Source of the DNA: Aquabacterium olei
Lineage (GTDB): Bacteria; Pseudomonadota; Gammaproteobacteria; Burkholderiales; Burkholderiaceae_C
DNA: 64,000 nucleotides
Direction of reading: 5' to 3'
NCBI RefSeq assembly: GCF_003100395.1
Contig: NZ_CP029210.1
Location: forward strand, 1,302,001 to 1,366,000
Positions 1 to 8,064 of this stretch are shown here, piece after piece; position 1 is the first letter of the stretch; each line of letters starts with the position of its first letter. The notes below the pieces were generated by a model, which made no database searches, was not told the origin of the DNA, and saw only the letters and a list, made by a program, of their open reading frames with translations. The translations under genes were made by a program, and so were the position numbers.

Positions 1-1
1 G

Positions 2-151
2 ACGTTGCTGGTCAAGGAAGACCAGTCGGTGCGCCGCGGCCAGAAGATTGCCGAGATGGGCTCGACGGACGCCGACCGCGTCAACCTGCACTTCGAGATC
101 CGCAAGCAGGGCAAGCCCATCGACCCGGCCAAACAATTGCCGGCTCGCTGA
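2..151 (+). CDS. M23 peptidase C-terminal fragment (NlpD-like)
   Basis: This is the last 49 codons of a gene that begins before the window. The readable tail contains the LHFEIRKQGKPIDP motif typical of the end of the LytM/M23 zinc metallopeptidase domain in NlpD-type envelope proteins. These bind or cleave peptidoglycan, or activate amidases, in the periplasm. The HxH-type metal residues before this tail are outside the window except for the His in LHFEI, so activity cannot be judged. NlpD is the likely identity from the family, but the diagnostic N-terminal LysM domain is not visible. Confidence 0.75.
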   Translation, partial: TLLVKEDQSVRRGQKIAEMGSTDADRVNLHFEIRKQGKPIDPAKQLPAR

Positions 152-207
152 GCGCGCGCAGGGCTGGCCGGCCCGAAGAGCCGGGCCAGTCCTGAGACAA
201 TATCGGG

Positions 208-1650
208 ATGAGTGCCTCTCCCGAAACCCCTGTCACCGAAGCGCCGGCGCCCGTGCAGCCGGCCATCAGCCTCCCGCCGGTTGCACCCGGCCAGGAATGG
301 CTCACCGTCGAATCGCTTGATCTGGATGCCCAGGGCGTGGCCCACCGGGCAGACGGCAAGGTCGTGTTCATCGAAGACGCGCTGCCCGGCGAGGTCGTGC
401 GCGTCAACGTCGGGCGCCGCAAGAACAACTGGGAGCAGGCCACGCTGGCCGAGATCCGCCGCGAAAGCCCGCTGCGTGTCACGCCCCGGTGCACCTTCTT
501 CGGCCTGTGCGGCGGCTGCAAGATGCAGCACTTTCACGCCAGCGCCCAGGTGGCCGTCAAGCAGCGTGTGCTGGAAGACAACCTCTGGCACCTGGGCAAG
601 GTCAAGCCCGAAACCCTGTTGCGCCCCATTGAAGGCCCGGCCTGGGGTTACCGTTTCCGCGCCCGTCTGTCGGTGCGCTATGTGGCCAAGAAGAACACCG
701 TGCTGGTCGGCTTCCACGAGCGCAAGTCCCGCTATGTGGCCGACATGACGAGTTGCGAGGTGCTGCCCCCGCATGTGAGCCGCCTGCTGGTGCCGCTGCG
801 CGAGCTGATCGGCGCCATGGACGGGCGTGACCGCCTGCCGCAGATCGAAGTGGCCGTGGGCACGCGCGTGACCGTGCTGGTGCTGCGCCACCTCGAGCCG
901 CTGAGCGCCGCCGACGTGCAACGCCTGAAGGACTTTGCCGCCACGCACAGCCCGGCCGAAGGCGGCCAGACCACCCTGTCGTGGTGGCTGCAGCCCAAGG
1001 GCCCCGACACCGTGCATCCGCTGGACGAGACCGCGCCCACGCTGGACTACACGCTGCCCGAATTCGGCATCACCATGCCGTTCAAGCCCACCGACTTCAC
1101 GCAGGTCAACCATGCGATCAACCAGGTGCTGGTCGGCCGGGCGCTGCGCCTGCTGGCCGTGCAGCCCGACGAGCGTGTGATCGACTGGTTCTGCGGTCTG
1201 GGCAACTTCACGCTGCCGCTGGCCACGCAGGCCCGCGAAGTGCTGGGCATTGAGGGCAGCGAGACCCTGGTGGCCCGCTCCCGCGATAACGCCGTGGCCA
1301 ACGGGGTGGCCGAGCGGACGAGTTTTGTGGCCCGCAACCTGTTCGAGATCACGCCGCAGGAACTGGCCGGTTATGGCCACGCCACGCGTTGGCTGGTCGA
1401 CCCCCCGCGAGAAGGTGCTTTCGCCCTCGCCAAGGCCCTGGCCGACCTGCACCAGGATCCGACGCTCGTGCCGGACTGGCAGCGCCCGCAGCGCATCGTC
1501 TACGTCAGCTGCAACCCGGCCACGCTCGCGCGGGATGCCGGGCTGCTGGTGCATCAGGCGGGATACCGCTGCACGGCCGCGGGCGCGGTCAACATGTTCC
1601 CGCACACGGCGCACGTCGAGAGCATGGCCGTGTTCGAGCGCGCGGACTGA
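208..1650 (+). CDS. rlmD: 23S rRNA (uracil-1939-C5)-methyltransferase RlmD
   Basis: This SAM-dependent RNA methyltransferase of the TrmA/RumA family methylates U1939 of 23S rRNA. The 480-residue protein has an N-terminal TRAM-like RNA-binding region (about residues 30-90). Iron-sulfur cysteines follow at 95, 101 and 104 (motif [10 protein letters not shown]) with a fourth at 183. The methyltransferase domain shows [13 protein letters not shown] (SAM loop), LVDPPREG and the catalytic-cysteine motif [12 protein letters not shown]. Length and motif order match the family. The ATG at 208 has no clear Shine-Dalgarno but has a -10-like GACAAT at 196-201, so the mRNA may be nearly leaderless. A hairpin at 1663-1686 follows. 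Confidence 0.95.
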   Translation: MSASPETPVTEAPAPVQPAISLPPVAPGQEWLTVESLDLDAQGVAHRADGKVVFIEDALPGEVVRVNVGRRKNNWEQATLAEIRRESPLRVTPRCTFFGLCGGCKMQHFHASAQVAVKQRVLEDNLWHLGKVKPETLLRPIEGPAWGYRFRARLSVRYVAKKNTVLVGFHERKSRYVADMTSCEVLPPHVSRLLVPLRELIGAMDGRDRLPQIEVAVGTRVTVLVLRHLEPLSAADVQRLKDFAATHSPAEGGQTTLSWWLQPKGPDTVHPLDETAPTLDYTLPEFGITMPFKPTDFTQVNHAINQVLVGRALRLLAVQPDERVIDWFCGLGNFTLPLATQAREVLGIEGSETLVARSRDNAVANGVAERTSFVARNLFEITPQELAGYGHATRWLVDPPREGAFALAKALADLHQDPTLVPDWQRPQRIVYVSCNPATLARDAGLLVHQAGYRCTAAGAVNMFPHTAHVESMAVFERAD

Positions 1651-1662
1651 GCGGCCGGTTCA

Positions 1663-1686
1663 CCGATCACCCGCAGGGGTGATCGG
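1663..1686 (+). terminator. Inverted repeat after rlmD
   Basis: A perfect 10-bp inverted repeat (CCGATCACCC / GGGTGATCGG) with a 4-nt GCAG loop starts 12 bases after the rlmD stop. It has no T tract, so it is either an atypical terminator or a 3' stabilising stem. Confidence 0.5.
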
Positions 1687-1823
1687 GCCCGGTCTGCAGG
1701 GCCGGCGCCTGCCCGACATAATGGCGGAATGTCGCCCAGGCCCGATGCGGGCTTGACATGACTTCACACAGCCAGCGGGTCCGCTGTGTCAGCCCGCGGT
1801 GCCCCTTCCGCGTTGGAGGATGC

Positions 1824-2477
1824 ATGTCCGCTGCTGGAGACTCCGTGTCCCTGACCTCATCCCGAAGCCGTTCGCTGCAGTGCATCCGACGCTGGTCGCT
1901 CGCCTTGTGCGTGGGTGGCGTGGGTCTGCTGTCGGCAGGTGTGTTCGCGCCGGCCCAGGCGGCCACACTGGAGGGCCAACGCTTTGACGACACCCTGGTG
2001 CTGGCCGACCGCACCTTGCGCCTCAATGGCCTTGGTCTGCGTGGCGTGGCGTGGGTGAAGGCCTTTGTGGCGGGGCTCTACCTCAGCGCCCCCACCCGGG
2101 ACACGGCCCAGGCGCTGGCCATGCCCGGTCCCAAGCGCATCCGCCTGCAGGTGATGCTCGATGCGCCCAGCAAGGAGCTGACCCGGTCGCTGCTCAAGCG
2201 CGTGCACAAGCATGAGCCGGCCGAGGTGCAGCAACGCCTCGAAAGCCGCCTCACCACGCTGGCCACGCATCTGGACGGTGTTGGAGACCTGAAGGTGGGC
2301 GACACGCTGGACCTCGACTACGTGCCGGGCCGCGGCGTGCTGCTGCAGCACAACGACCGCCCGGTGGGTACGGCCATTCCGGGTGAAGACCTCTACCGTG
2401 CAGTCATGAAGATCTTCGTGGGCGACAACCCGGTGGACGCACGCATGAAGCAGGGGATGATGCGTGGCGGTGTCTGA
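1824..2477 (+). CDS. Chalcone-isomerase-like exported protein
   Basis: This protein of about 217 residues begins with a signal peptide (hydrophobic segment LALCVGGVGLLSAGVFA, then AQAA). The mature part matches the bacterial chalcone isomerase-like family: a conserved LRLNGLGLRGVAWVKAFVAG strand, GLYLSAP, and PVGTAIPGEDLYRAVMKIF near the end. Family members are periplasmic and mostly uncharacterised, and true isomerase activity should not be assumed. The ATG at 1824 was chosen because GGAGG sits 4 nt upstream (1815-1819); an in-frame ATG at 1758 would give a long charged leader before the signal sequence. The end overlaps xerD by 14 bases, suggesting translational coupling. Confidence 0.8.
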   Translation: MSAAGDSVSLTSSRSRSLQCIRRWSLALCVGGVGLLSAGVFAPAQAATLEGQRFDDTLVLADRTLRLNGLGLRGVAWVKAFVAGLYLSAPTRDTAQALAMPGPKRIRLQVMLDAPSKELTRSLLKRVHKHEPAEVQQRLESRLTTLATHLDGVGDLKVGDTLDLDYVPGRGVLLQHNDRPVGTAIPGEDLYRAVMKIFVGDNPVDARMKQGMMRGGV

Positions 2478-3360
2478 TCCGCACCTCGACCGCTTCATTG
2501 ACGCGCTGTGGCTGGAAGACGGCCTGAGCGCCAACACCCTGGGCGCCTACCGTCGTGATCTGCAGGCGCTGGCCGACTGGCTGGCGCATGAAGAAATCGG
2601 GCGCACGCTGGTGTCGGCCACCGAGACCGACTTGCTGGGCTACACCCTGGCACGTCACAGCGTGACCAAGCCCTCGTCGGCAGGTCGGCGTCTGAGCGTG
2701 TTCCGACGCTTCTACCGCTGGGCGGTGCGCGAGCACCTCACATCGCAGGACCCGACCGTGCGGATGGATGCGCCCCGTCAACGCATGCGGGTGCCCGGCA
2801 CGCTGACCGAGAGCCAGGTCGAAGCGCTGTTGAACGCCCCCGATGTGCATGAAAGTCTGGGGTTGCGCGACCGGGCCATGCTCGAGCTGATGTACGCCAG
2901 CGGCCTGCGTGTCAGCGAGCTGGTCGAGCTCAAGTCGGTGCATGTGGGGCTGGACGACGGCGTGCTGCGCATCACTGGCAAGGGCAGCAAGGAGCGGCTG
3001 GTGCCCTTTGGTGGCGAGGCCGGCGACTGGCTGCGCCGTTACCTGGCCGAGGCCCGGGCGGTGATCCTTGGCGGGCAGGTGAGCGATGCGCTGTTCGTGA
3101 CCGCGCGTGGTGGTCCCATGACCCGCCAGATGTTCTGGAAGCTGATCAAAAAGTACGCGATGCTGGCCGGCATCACGCAGCCCCTGTCGCCGCACACCTT
3201 GCGGCATGCGTTCGCCACGCACCTGCTGAATCACGGCGCCGATCTGCGTGTTGTGCAGATGCTGCTGGGCCACGCCGACATCTCGACCACGCAGGTTTAC
3301 ACGCACGTGGCGCGGGAGCGCCTGCGCCAGCTGCACAGCCAGCATCATCCGCGCGGTTAG
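2464..3360 (+). CDS. xerD: Tyrosine recombinase XerD
   Basis: This site-specific recombinase of 298 residues acts with XerC at dif to resolve chromosome dimers. It has an N-terminal SAM-like core-binding domain (about 5-90) and a C-terminal catalytic domain. The catalytic set is visible: Arg in YASGLRVSELV, Lys in TGKGSKERLVPF, HxxR in HTLRHAFATHLL, His in LLGHADISTTQ and the nucleophile Tyr in QVYTHVARERL. Start is a GTG inside the end of the preceding gene. XerD rather than XerC is inferred from length and from the LSPHTLRHAFATHLL form of the box; a plasmid integrase is unlikely in this housekeeping context. Confidence 0.92.
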   Translation: MAVSDPHLDRFIDALWLEDGLSANTLGAYRRDLQALADWLAHEEIGRTLVSATETDLLGYTLARHSVTKPSSAGRRLSVFRRFYRWAVREHLTSQDPTVRMDAPRQRMRVPGTLTESQVEALLNAPDVHESLGLRDRAMLELMYASGLRVSELVELKSVHVGLDDGVLRITGKGSKERLVPFGGEAGDWLRRYLAEARAVILGGQVSDALFVTARGGPMTRQMFWKLIKKYAMLAGITQPLSPHTLRHAFATHLLNHGADLRVVQMLLGHADISTTQVYTHVARERLRQLHSQHHPRG

Positions 3361-3381
3361 GCGCGGCCTGGCCGCGGTGGC

Positions 3382-3831
3382 TCACGCAAAGAGCCCGCCC
3401 CGGAACGACACGCCAACGACCACGAACAGCACCGAGGTCACCGTCACGATGCCGATGCGGCGCCCCATGGCGGGCAGGGTCTGTGCCGTAAGGCGGGGGA
3501 TAACACGCAAGCGGGCATCAAGCGCAGTGAGCACCGTCACGGCCAGCAGCGCGAGCTTGGCCGCCACCAGCGTGGCGGGCCGGTCGGCCAGCGACAGCCA
3601 CCGCCCCATGTCGGGCACCAGTGTGTGCGCCATCCAGAGGCCGGTCAGCACCTGAATGATCAGCGCAGGCATGCCGATGCGTTCGTATGCCGACTCGAAA
3701 TCGAGCAGGATGCGGACATCGCCTTGCTTCAGCGCCCGCGGCAGCACGGTGGTGGCGAGGACGAGGTGACCGCCCGTCCAGACGGTGGCGGCCAGAATGT
3801 GCAGAAGGAGAACGGTGCTGTACATCGCCAT
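3382..3831 (-). CDS. CopD-like four-helix membrane protein
   Basis: This 149-residue integral membrane protein has four hydrophobic helices (about 5-30, 53-72, 86-105 and 124-146). Conserved histidines lie in the first helix region (LLLHILAATVWTGGHL), as in CopD/YcnJ-type copper or haem-associated membrane domains. It is the last gene of the nos operon, 37 nt after the NosL-like gene, so a role in copper handling or redox support of N2O reductase is plausible but inferred. The open frame extends upstream to 3984, but that extension overlaps nosL and lacks membrane character. ATG 3831 (or 3825) places the first helix directly at the N terminus. No clear Shine-Dalgarno is seen. Confidence 0.75.
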   Translation of the reverse strand: MAMYSTVLLLHILAATVWTGGHLVLATTVLPRALKQGDVRILLDFESAYERIGMPALIIQVLTGLWMAHTLVPDMGRWLSLADRPATLVAAKLALLAVTVLTALDARLRVIPRLTAQTLPAMGRRIGIVTVTSVLFVVVGVSFRGGLFA

Positions 3832-3868
3832 GCAGGGAGAAGCCGGGGCCGTTCGATTGTCGGTGCTT

Positions 3869-4525
3869 TCAGCGACCGGGCGGACGGGCGCCGTGTCGAT
3901 GGGGGGCCTGCCTGCGCAGCGCGTCGGGCAGCGCGCGCCGCAATGGGGCCGCCGAGAGGATCTGGCCGCCGTGGCGTCGGGCAAAGGCTTCGGCGTCGGA
4001 CCGTGTGCGGAATGGCGGCAGGTTGCCGGCCCGCATGGGTCCCAGCGCGTCCGAGCCGTGAACGAACCAGGCCGAATCGAGGGGCAGCCAGGTGCCGGTT
4101 TCGAAGTCCTGAACGTAGCTGGCGCGCACCTCGGTGTGCAGGCGTCCCCGGCTGTAGCGCCCCACGTCCTGCAGGTACAGCAGCAGGCTCACCGGCGAGT
4201 CGAAGAAGTAGGCCGCCCCGTCGTCGAAGATGAGCTGGGCGGCCCAGCGCGGCGTGCGCGCCGGAAACATGCCGCACACCGGGCAGCGTGCGTCCTGCGG
4301 GATGGGGCGGGCGGCATGGCGGGGCAGGCCGGAGCGGGCGTCGTAGGTGTGCGGCAGGATGCTGCGGCACACATCGGCCTCCGCTGGCGATGGCGGGGCA
4401 ACCGAGGCGGATCGAACCGCGCCAGAGCCCGGCATGAGCGTGGCAACCGCCAACAGGGCGCCGCCTGCGAGCCACCATCTGACATGTGGCCGGCGGAGGG
4501 CCGATACCACGGGGGTGTGCATCAC
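3869..4525 (-). CDS. NosL-like copper accessory protein (second copy)
   Basis: This protein of 218 residues has an N-terminal hydrophobic export or anchor segment (about 15-35). It also has a CPVCGM motif near residue 80 followed by a NosL-type region (FDDGAAYFFDSP and VRASYVQDFETGTWL). NosL proteins carry copper to the CuZ centre of N2O reductase. It starts at 4525 with a 4-base ATGA overlap with the canonical nosL upstream, so it is translationally coupled. The CxxCGM form differs from the neighbouring NosL (CDLDGM), suggesting a diverged copper site. The C terminus is basic and low in complexity. It is a NosL-family protein; specific function is inferred from position. Confidence 0.8.
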   Translation of the reverse strand: MMHTPVVSALRRPHVRWWLAGGALLAVATLMPGSGAVRSASVAPPSPAEADVCRSILPHTYDARSGLPRHAARPIPQDARCPVCGMFPARTPRWAAQLIFDDGAAYFFDSPVSLLLYLQDVGRYSRGRLHTEVRASYVQDFETGTWLPLDSAWFVHGSDALGPMRAGNLPPFRTRSDAEAFARRHGGQILSAAPLRRALPDALRRQAPHRHGARPPGR

Positions 4526-5037
4526 ATCCGGCCGTCGTGCTGGGCGCCGCCGCTGAGGTCGGCCATGTCCGGGGTGACGTCGGCAAACTTCAGCACCCGT
4601 CCACCGAACTGACCGGCGAAGGCCTGGGCGTCGGCCGCGCTGGTGAAACTGGCCAGCGTGGGGCCCATGGAGCCATGGCGCTTGCTGCCTTGCACATAGA
4701 AGCCCTTGCGGGCGTCGAACCAGTGGCCGCGCGGCTGGTCCCAGTCGGCCTTGGCCATGTCCTGCACGTACACCGCCAGGATGGGGCGGGTCTGCTCGGG
4801 CTTGAGTAGTGCAGAGAACATTTCCACCGTGTCACAGAACCAGTGCGGCTGGGCATCGCCCTGGTAATGGATCTGCGCCTTGGGGCCGGGGTAATCGGCC
4901 AGCAGCATGCCGTCCAGGTCGCAGGTCGAGCCGGCTTCGATCTCGGCGGCGGCGATAACCTGGTCAGGCTGGCGTTCGCAGGCGCTCAGGACGAGGGCAG
5001 CACCGGCCAGCAGCAGGAATTGTCGGCGGGGAATCAT
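4522..5037 (-). CDS. nosL: Nitrous oxide reductase copper chaperone lipoprotein NosL
   Basis: This lipoprotein of 171 residues has an RR-containing n-region and the lipobox LSAC (Cys20). The NosL signature CDLDGMLLADYPGPKAQI follows, with the Met that ligates Cu(I) in characterised NosL. It delivers copper for assembly of the NosZ CuZ cluster together with NosDFY. The start ATG at 5037 overlaps the nosY stop in ATGA, and the stop overlaps the start of the second NosL-like gene in the same way, giving a continuous coupled operon. A longer open frame running upstream into nosY was rejected because it lacks a signal sequence at its start. Confidence 0.92.
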   Translation of the reverse strand: MIPRRQFLLLAGAALVLSACERQPDQVIAAAEIEAGSTCDLDGMLLADYPGPKAQIHYQGDAQPHWFCDTVEMFSALLKPEQTRPILAVYVQDMAKADWDQPRGHWFDARKGFYVQGSKRHGSMGPTLASFTSAADAQAFAGQFGGRVLKFADVTPDMADLSGGAQHDGRM

Positions 5038-5867
5038 GGTCGGAATCTCCAGGCAGCCAGACCGAGTGGCGCGGCAATCCAGGCGAGCATGGCGCCGCCC
5101 AGCAGCCAGGGATTGGCGAGGGCGGGCGGCACGATGCTGGTCAGCCCGTAGAGGGTGCGCATGTCGTCCAGCGAGAACACATTGAGGATGCGGAAGAGGT
5201 CGGCCGGGTTGCACAGCAGCAGCCAGGGCAGGGGCTCGCCACCCAGCCGGCCAGCACTGGCCACCAGCACACCGAGGAGCAACAAGTCGAACACCAGCAC
5301 GAGGGCGAACCACAGCATGATGGCGAGCCCCGAGGCGCGGGCGCGGTCGTGTGCCAGCACCGAGATCAGCACCGCCAGGCTCAGAAAGGTCAGGCCGAGC
5401 ATCCAGGCGCTGGCCACGAAGCCGGCGTAGTGGTAGAGGCCCGCCCACCCGAACTGGCGCCACAGCAGCCCGCCCACGAGCGTGAAGCCCGCCAGGGTGG
5501 ACAGCGTGAGCGCCATCGCGAGGCCGAGGTACTTGCCGAGCAGCAGCTCCTGCCGCGTGATGGGCAGCGACAGCAGCAGATCCAGTGAGCCCCGCTCGCG
5601 TTCGCCCACGATGGCGTCGAAGCCGAGCAACAGCGCGATCAGCGGCACCAGGTAGATGACCAGGCTGACGAGGCTGGCAATCGTGAGCTCGATGGAGGTG
5701 GGGCCGACCTGGCCCTGCGCGGCAGCGCCGAAGTAGGTGATGAGCAGCGAGGCCACCGTGAAGACGAGGGCGACGACCATGACCCAGCGGTTGCGCAGGC
5801 GGTCGCTGAACTCTTTGCGTGCCAGCGCGCGAATCTGGCGCCATTCGAGTAGACAGGTGGCACTCAT
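5034..5867 (-). CDS. nosY: ABC transporter permease NosY
   Basis: This inner-membrane permease of 277 residues has about six hydrophobic helices and the ABC-2 type motif GERERGSLDLLLSLPITRQELLLGK after the second or third helix. It pairs with the NosF ATPase and periplasmic NosD to mature the copper-sulfide centre of N2O reductase, moving or activating a sulfur or copper species. It starts 4 bases inside the nosF end (ATGA) and stops 4 bases inside nosL, so stoichiometric co-translation is expected. Length and motif position match NosY. Confidence 0.93.
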   Translation of the reverse strand: MSATCLLEWRQIRALARKEFSDRLRNRWVMVVALVFTVASLLITYFGAAAQGQVGPTSIELTIASLVSLVIYLVPLIALLLGFDAIVGERERGSLDLLLSLPITRQELLLGKYLGLAMALTLSTLAGFTLVGGLLWRQFGWAGLYHYAGFVASAWMLGLTFLSLAVLISVLAHDRARASGLAIMLWFALVLVFDLLLLGVLVASAGRLGGEPLPWLLLCNPADLFRILNVFSLDDMRTLYGLTSIVPPALANPWLLGGAMLAWIAAPLGLAAWRFRP

Positions 5868-6790
5868 GCGGCCCTCCGGAGACCGAAGAAGAGGTCTTCG
5901 AGCGAGGGTTCATGAATCTGCACATCGTCCACGCCGGTGCCGCTCGCCATGAGCACCTGCAGGACGCGCAGCTTCAGCGCGCGGGCGCAGGTCACCTTGA
6001 AGCCCTCGGCCTGCAGAGCGACTGCGGTCGGCTGCAGGGCGGCAAGCCGCTCGATCAGTGCCGTGGCGGCGCCGGGGGCAGCCCGCACGTCGATCGTGAG
6101 CGGCAGGCTGCTCTGCTCACGCAAGGCGGCCACGCTGCCGCACGCCAGCACGCGGCCGCTCGCCATGATGGCGAGTCGGTCTACACGGGCCTCCAGCTCG
6201 GCCAGGATGTGCGAGGTGATCACCATGGTGACGCCACGTCCGCGCAGGACATCGAGCTGCGCGTAGAAGTCACGTGTGGCGGCGGGATCGAGCCCCGTCG
6301 TGGGTTCGTCAAGAAACAGCAGGTGGGGCTCGCCGAGCAAGGCCTGCGCAAAGCCGAGGCGCTGGCGCATGCCTTTGGAGTAGCCGCGTATGGGTCGCAA
6401 AGCGGCGTCCTTCAGGCCCACCTGCTCAAGCAGTGGCTGGCACGAGGTCAACGGTGCGCCCTTCAGTCGCGCGAAGAAGTGCAGGGTTTCCAACCCGTTG
6501 AGGTTGTCGTAGAGCACGAGGTTCTCGGGCAGGTAGCCGATGCGACGGCGGGCATGGCGGAATGCGGAGCCATGCACCGGGCTGCCCGCCACGCGCAGTT
6601 CGCCGGAGGTGGGCGCGATGAGCCCGAGCATCAACTTGAACAGCGTGCTCTTGCCTGCACCGTTGTGCCCGATCAGGCCGAAGAGTTCGCCGCGTCGCAC
6701 ATCGAGGTCGACGCCGTCGACGGCATGGACCGCGCCATAGTGCTTGCGCACCTGCCGCAGGGTGATGGGGTCAGGGTCGGGAGGGGTCAA
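5864..6790 (-). CDS. nosF: ABC transporter ATPase NosF
   Basis: This is the ATPase partner of NosY. All ABC motifs are present: Walker A GHNGAGKST, a Q-loop region, signature YSKGMRQRLGFAQALL, Walker B LLFLDEPTTGLDP and an H-loop in MVITSHILAELE. The frame is open to a GTG at 6856, but I prefer the TTG at 6790. It has GGAG 8 nt upstream, overlaps nosD by only 20 nt and gives the usual family length (308 aa). The C-terminal part after residue 220 is a NosF-type regulatory extension ending LEDLFFGLRRAA. Confidence 0.92.
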   Translation of the reverse strand: MTPPDPDPITLRQVRKHYGAVHAVDGVDLDVRRGELFGLIGHNGAGKSTLFKLMLGLIAPTSGELRVAGSPVHGSAFRHARRRIGYLPENLVLYDNLNGLETLHFFARLKGAPLTSCQPLLEQVGLKDAALRPIRGYSKGMRQRLGFAQALLGEPHLLFLDEPTTGLDPAATRDFYAQLDVLRGRGVTMVITSHILAELEARVDRLAIMASGRVLACGSVAALREQSSLPLTIDVRAAPGAATALIERLAALQPTAVALQAEGFKVTCARALKLRVLQVLMASGTGVDDVQIHEPSLEDLFFGLRRAA

Positions 6791-8060
6791 GCCAGTGGCT
6801 CCATTCGGTATGGTGGGGACGCAGGCGAGGGCTGGGGTCGACCACGCTGGGTGCACGCAGCACAGGGAACTGCTGGCTCAGCAGGCGCAAGGCCTGCACG
6901 GCCGGACTGCCGAGCAGGAGCTTCATCGTGGGATAGCGCCATTGCAGGCGGTCGACCAGGTCATTGGCCTCGTAGGGCACGTCGCCCAGGCCGTTGCCAT
7001 CGCGGTCCCAGCCCAGGTAGTTGCTCCAGTGGTTGCCCAGCTCACCGGGCTGTCCCGGGGCAGGGCCCCATCGCTCATCGCGTGAGCCCAGGTAGCGGAC
7101 TTGCTCGCCGTTGGCGATGAAGTCGTTGCCCTGCACCACGTTGCGGGTCGAGCCGGCGGCCAGGTGCACGCCCGTTCGGTTGCCGATGACGAGGTTGCCG
7201 CGAAGCGTGGCGTACTCGACGTCGTAGATGAAGAGGCCGCGCTCGTTGTCGGCCACCACGTTGCCCTCGATCAAGGAGTCCTGCAGCGTGCGCAGCATGA
7301 TGCCGTGGTCCGCGTTGGCCCAGGTGCGGTTGCCTCGCACAACCTGATCTCGCACCTCCATCAAGGCCAGGCCACCGCGGTTGCGGTAGCTGTCATTGCC
7401 CTCCCAGAGGTTGTGGTACGAGTTCATGTAGTGGCTGCCGTAGCGGCTGTGGTGCAGCTTGTTGCCCTTGAACTCGGCGCGATGCGACACATCGATGTAC
7501 AGCGCATCGCGCACGAAGCTGATCTGGTTGTTCAGGATGCGGGCGCCCGTGGTGTTGTAGAGCTGAATGCCGTTGCCCCGCTGAGCGGAGTTCAGCTCGC
7601 GGAGGCCGGTGATGACGTTGCCTTCGATGCGCACGTCGTTGGCCTTCTCGATCCACAGGCCGAAGAGGTTGTAGGTCAGATCACACCCGCGCACCACGGC
7701 GCGGTGTGCGCCGGGCTGAAGGTAGATGCCCGCATGCTGGTGTTTCAGACTGTGGCCGGAGTCGCGCACGATCAGGCCTTCGATCAGGACATCGGGGGCC
7801 GTGACCCGGATGGTGTCCGCCTCGAATCCCCCGCTCAGCGTGGGTCGTTGCAGGCCTCGCAGGGTCAGGGGCCGGTCCACGCGCACCGGCCCGCTGTAGC
7901 GGCCTTTTTCGATCTCCAGCACGTCACCAGGGCGCGCGCGGTCGATGGCGGCCTGGATCGATTCGCCAGCATGCACGCGCACAGTGGCGGCATGAGCGGC
8001 CATGGTGCCGAGCGACAGCAGCCCAGTCAGCACGACGGTCAGAGCGTGGCGATGCAGCAC
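6771..8060 (-). CDS. nosD: Periplasmic copper-site maturation protein NosD
   Basis: This 429-residue exported protein has a cleavable signal peptide ending AAHA. Repeated right-handed beta-helix rungs follow (many RGN/EGN turns such as VIEGNVVADN and LRGNLVIGNRTG), typical of NosD. NosD takes part with NosFY in assembling CuZ on NosZ. The C-terminal NHWSNYLGWDRDGNGLGD segment is the conserved NosD tail. The gene starts only 4 nt after the nosR stop, in the same operon. Confidence 0.94.
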   Translation of the reverse strand: MLHRHALTVVLTGLLSLGTMAAHAATVRVHAGESIQAAIDRARPGDVLEIEKGRYSGPVRVDRPLTLRGLQRPTLSGGFEADTIRVTAPDVLIEGLIVRDSGHSLKHQHAGIYLQPGAHRAVVRGCDLTYNLFGLWIEKANDVRIEGNVITGLRELNSAQRGNGIQLYNTTGARILNNQISFVRDALYIDVSHRAEFKGNKLHHSRYGSHYMNSYHNLWEGNDSYRNRGGLALMEVRDQVVRGNRTWANADHGIMLRTLQDSLIEGNVVADNERGLFIYDVEYATLRGNLVIGNRTGVHLAAGSTRNVVQGNDFIANGEQVRYLGSRDERWGPAPGQPGELGNHWSNYLGWDRDGNGLGDVPYEANDLVDRLQWRYPTMKLLLGSPAVQALRLLSQQFPVLRAPSVVDPSPRLRPHHTEWSHWLDPSRP

Positions 8061-8064
8061 GGCC

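Noticed and set aside
3832..3984. Longer N terminus for the CopD-like protein
   Set aside because: The region overlaps the NosL-like gene, is Arg/Pro-rich and non-hydrophobic, and has no family similarity.
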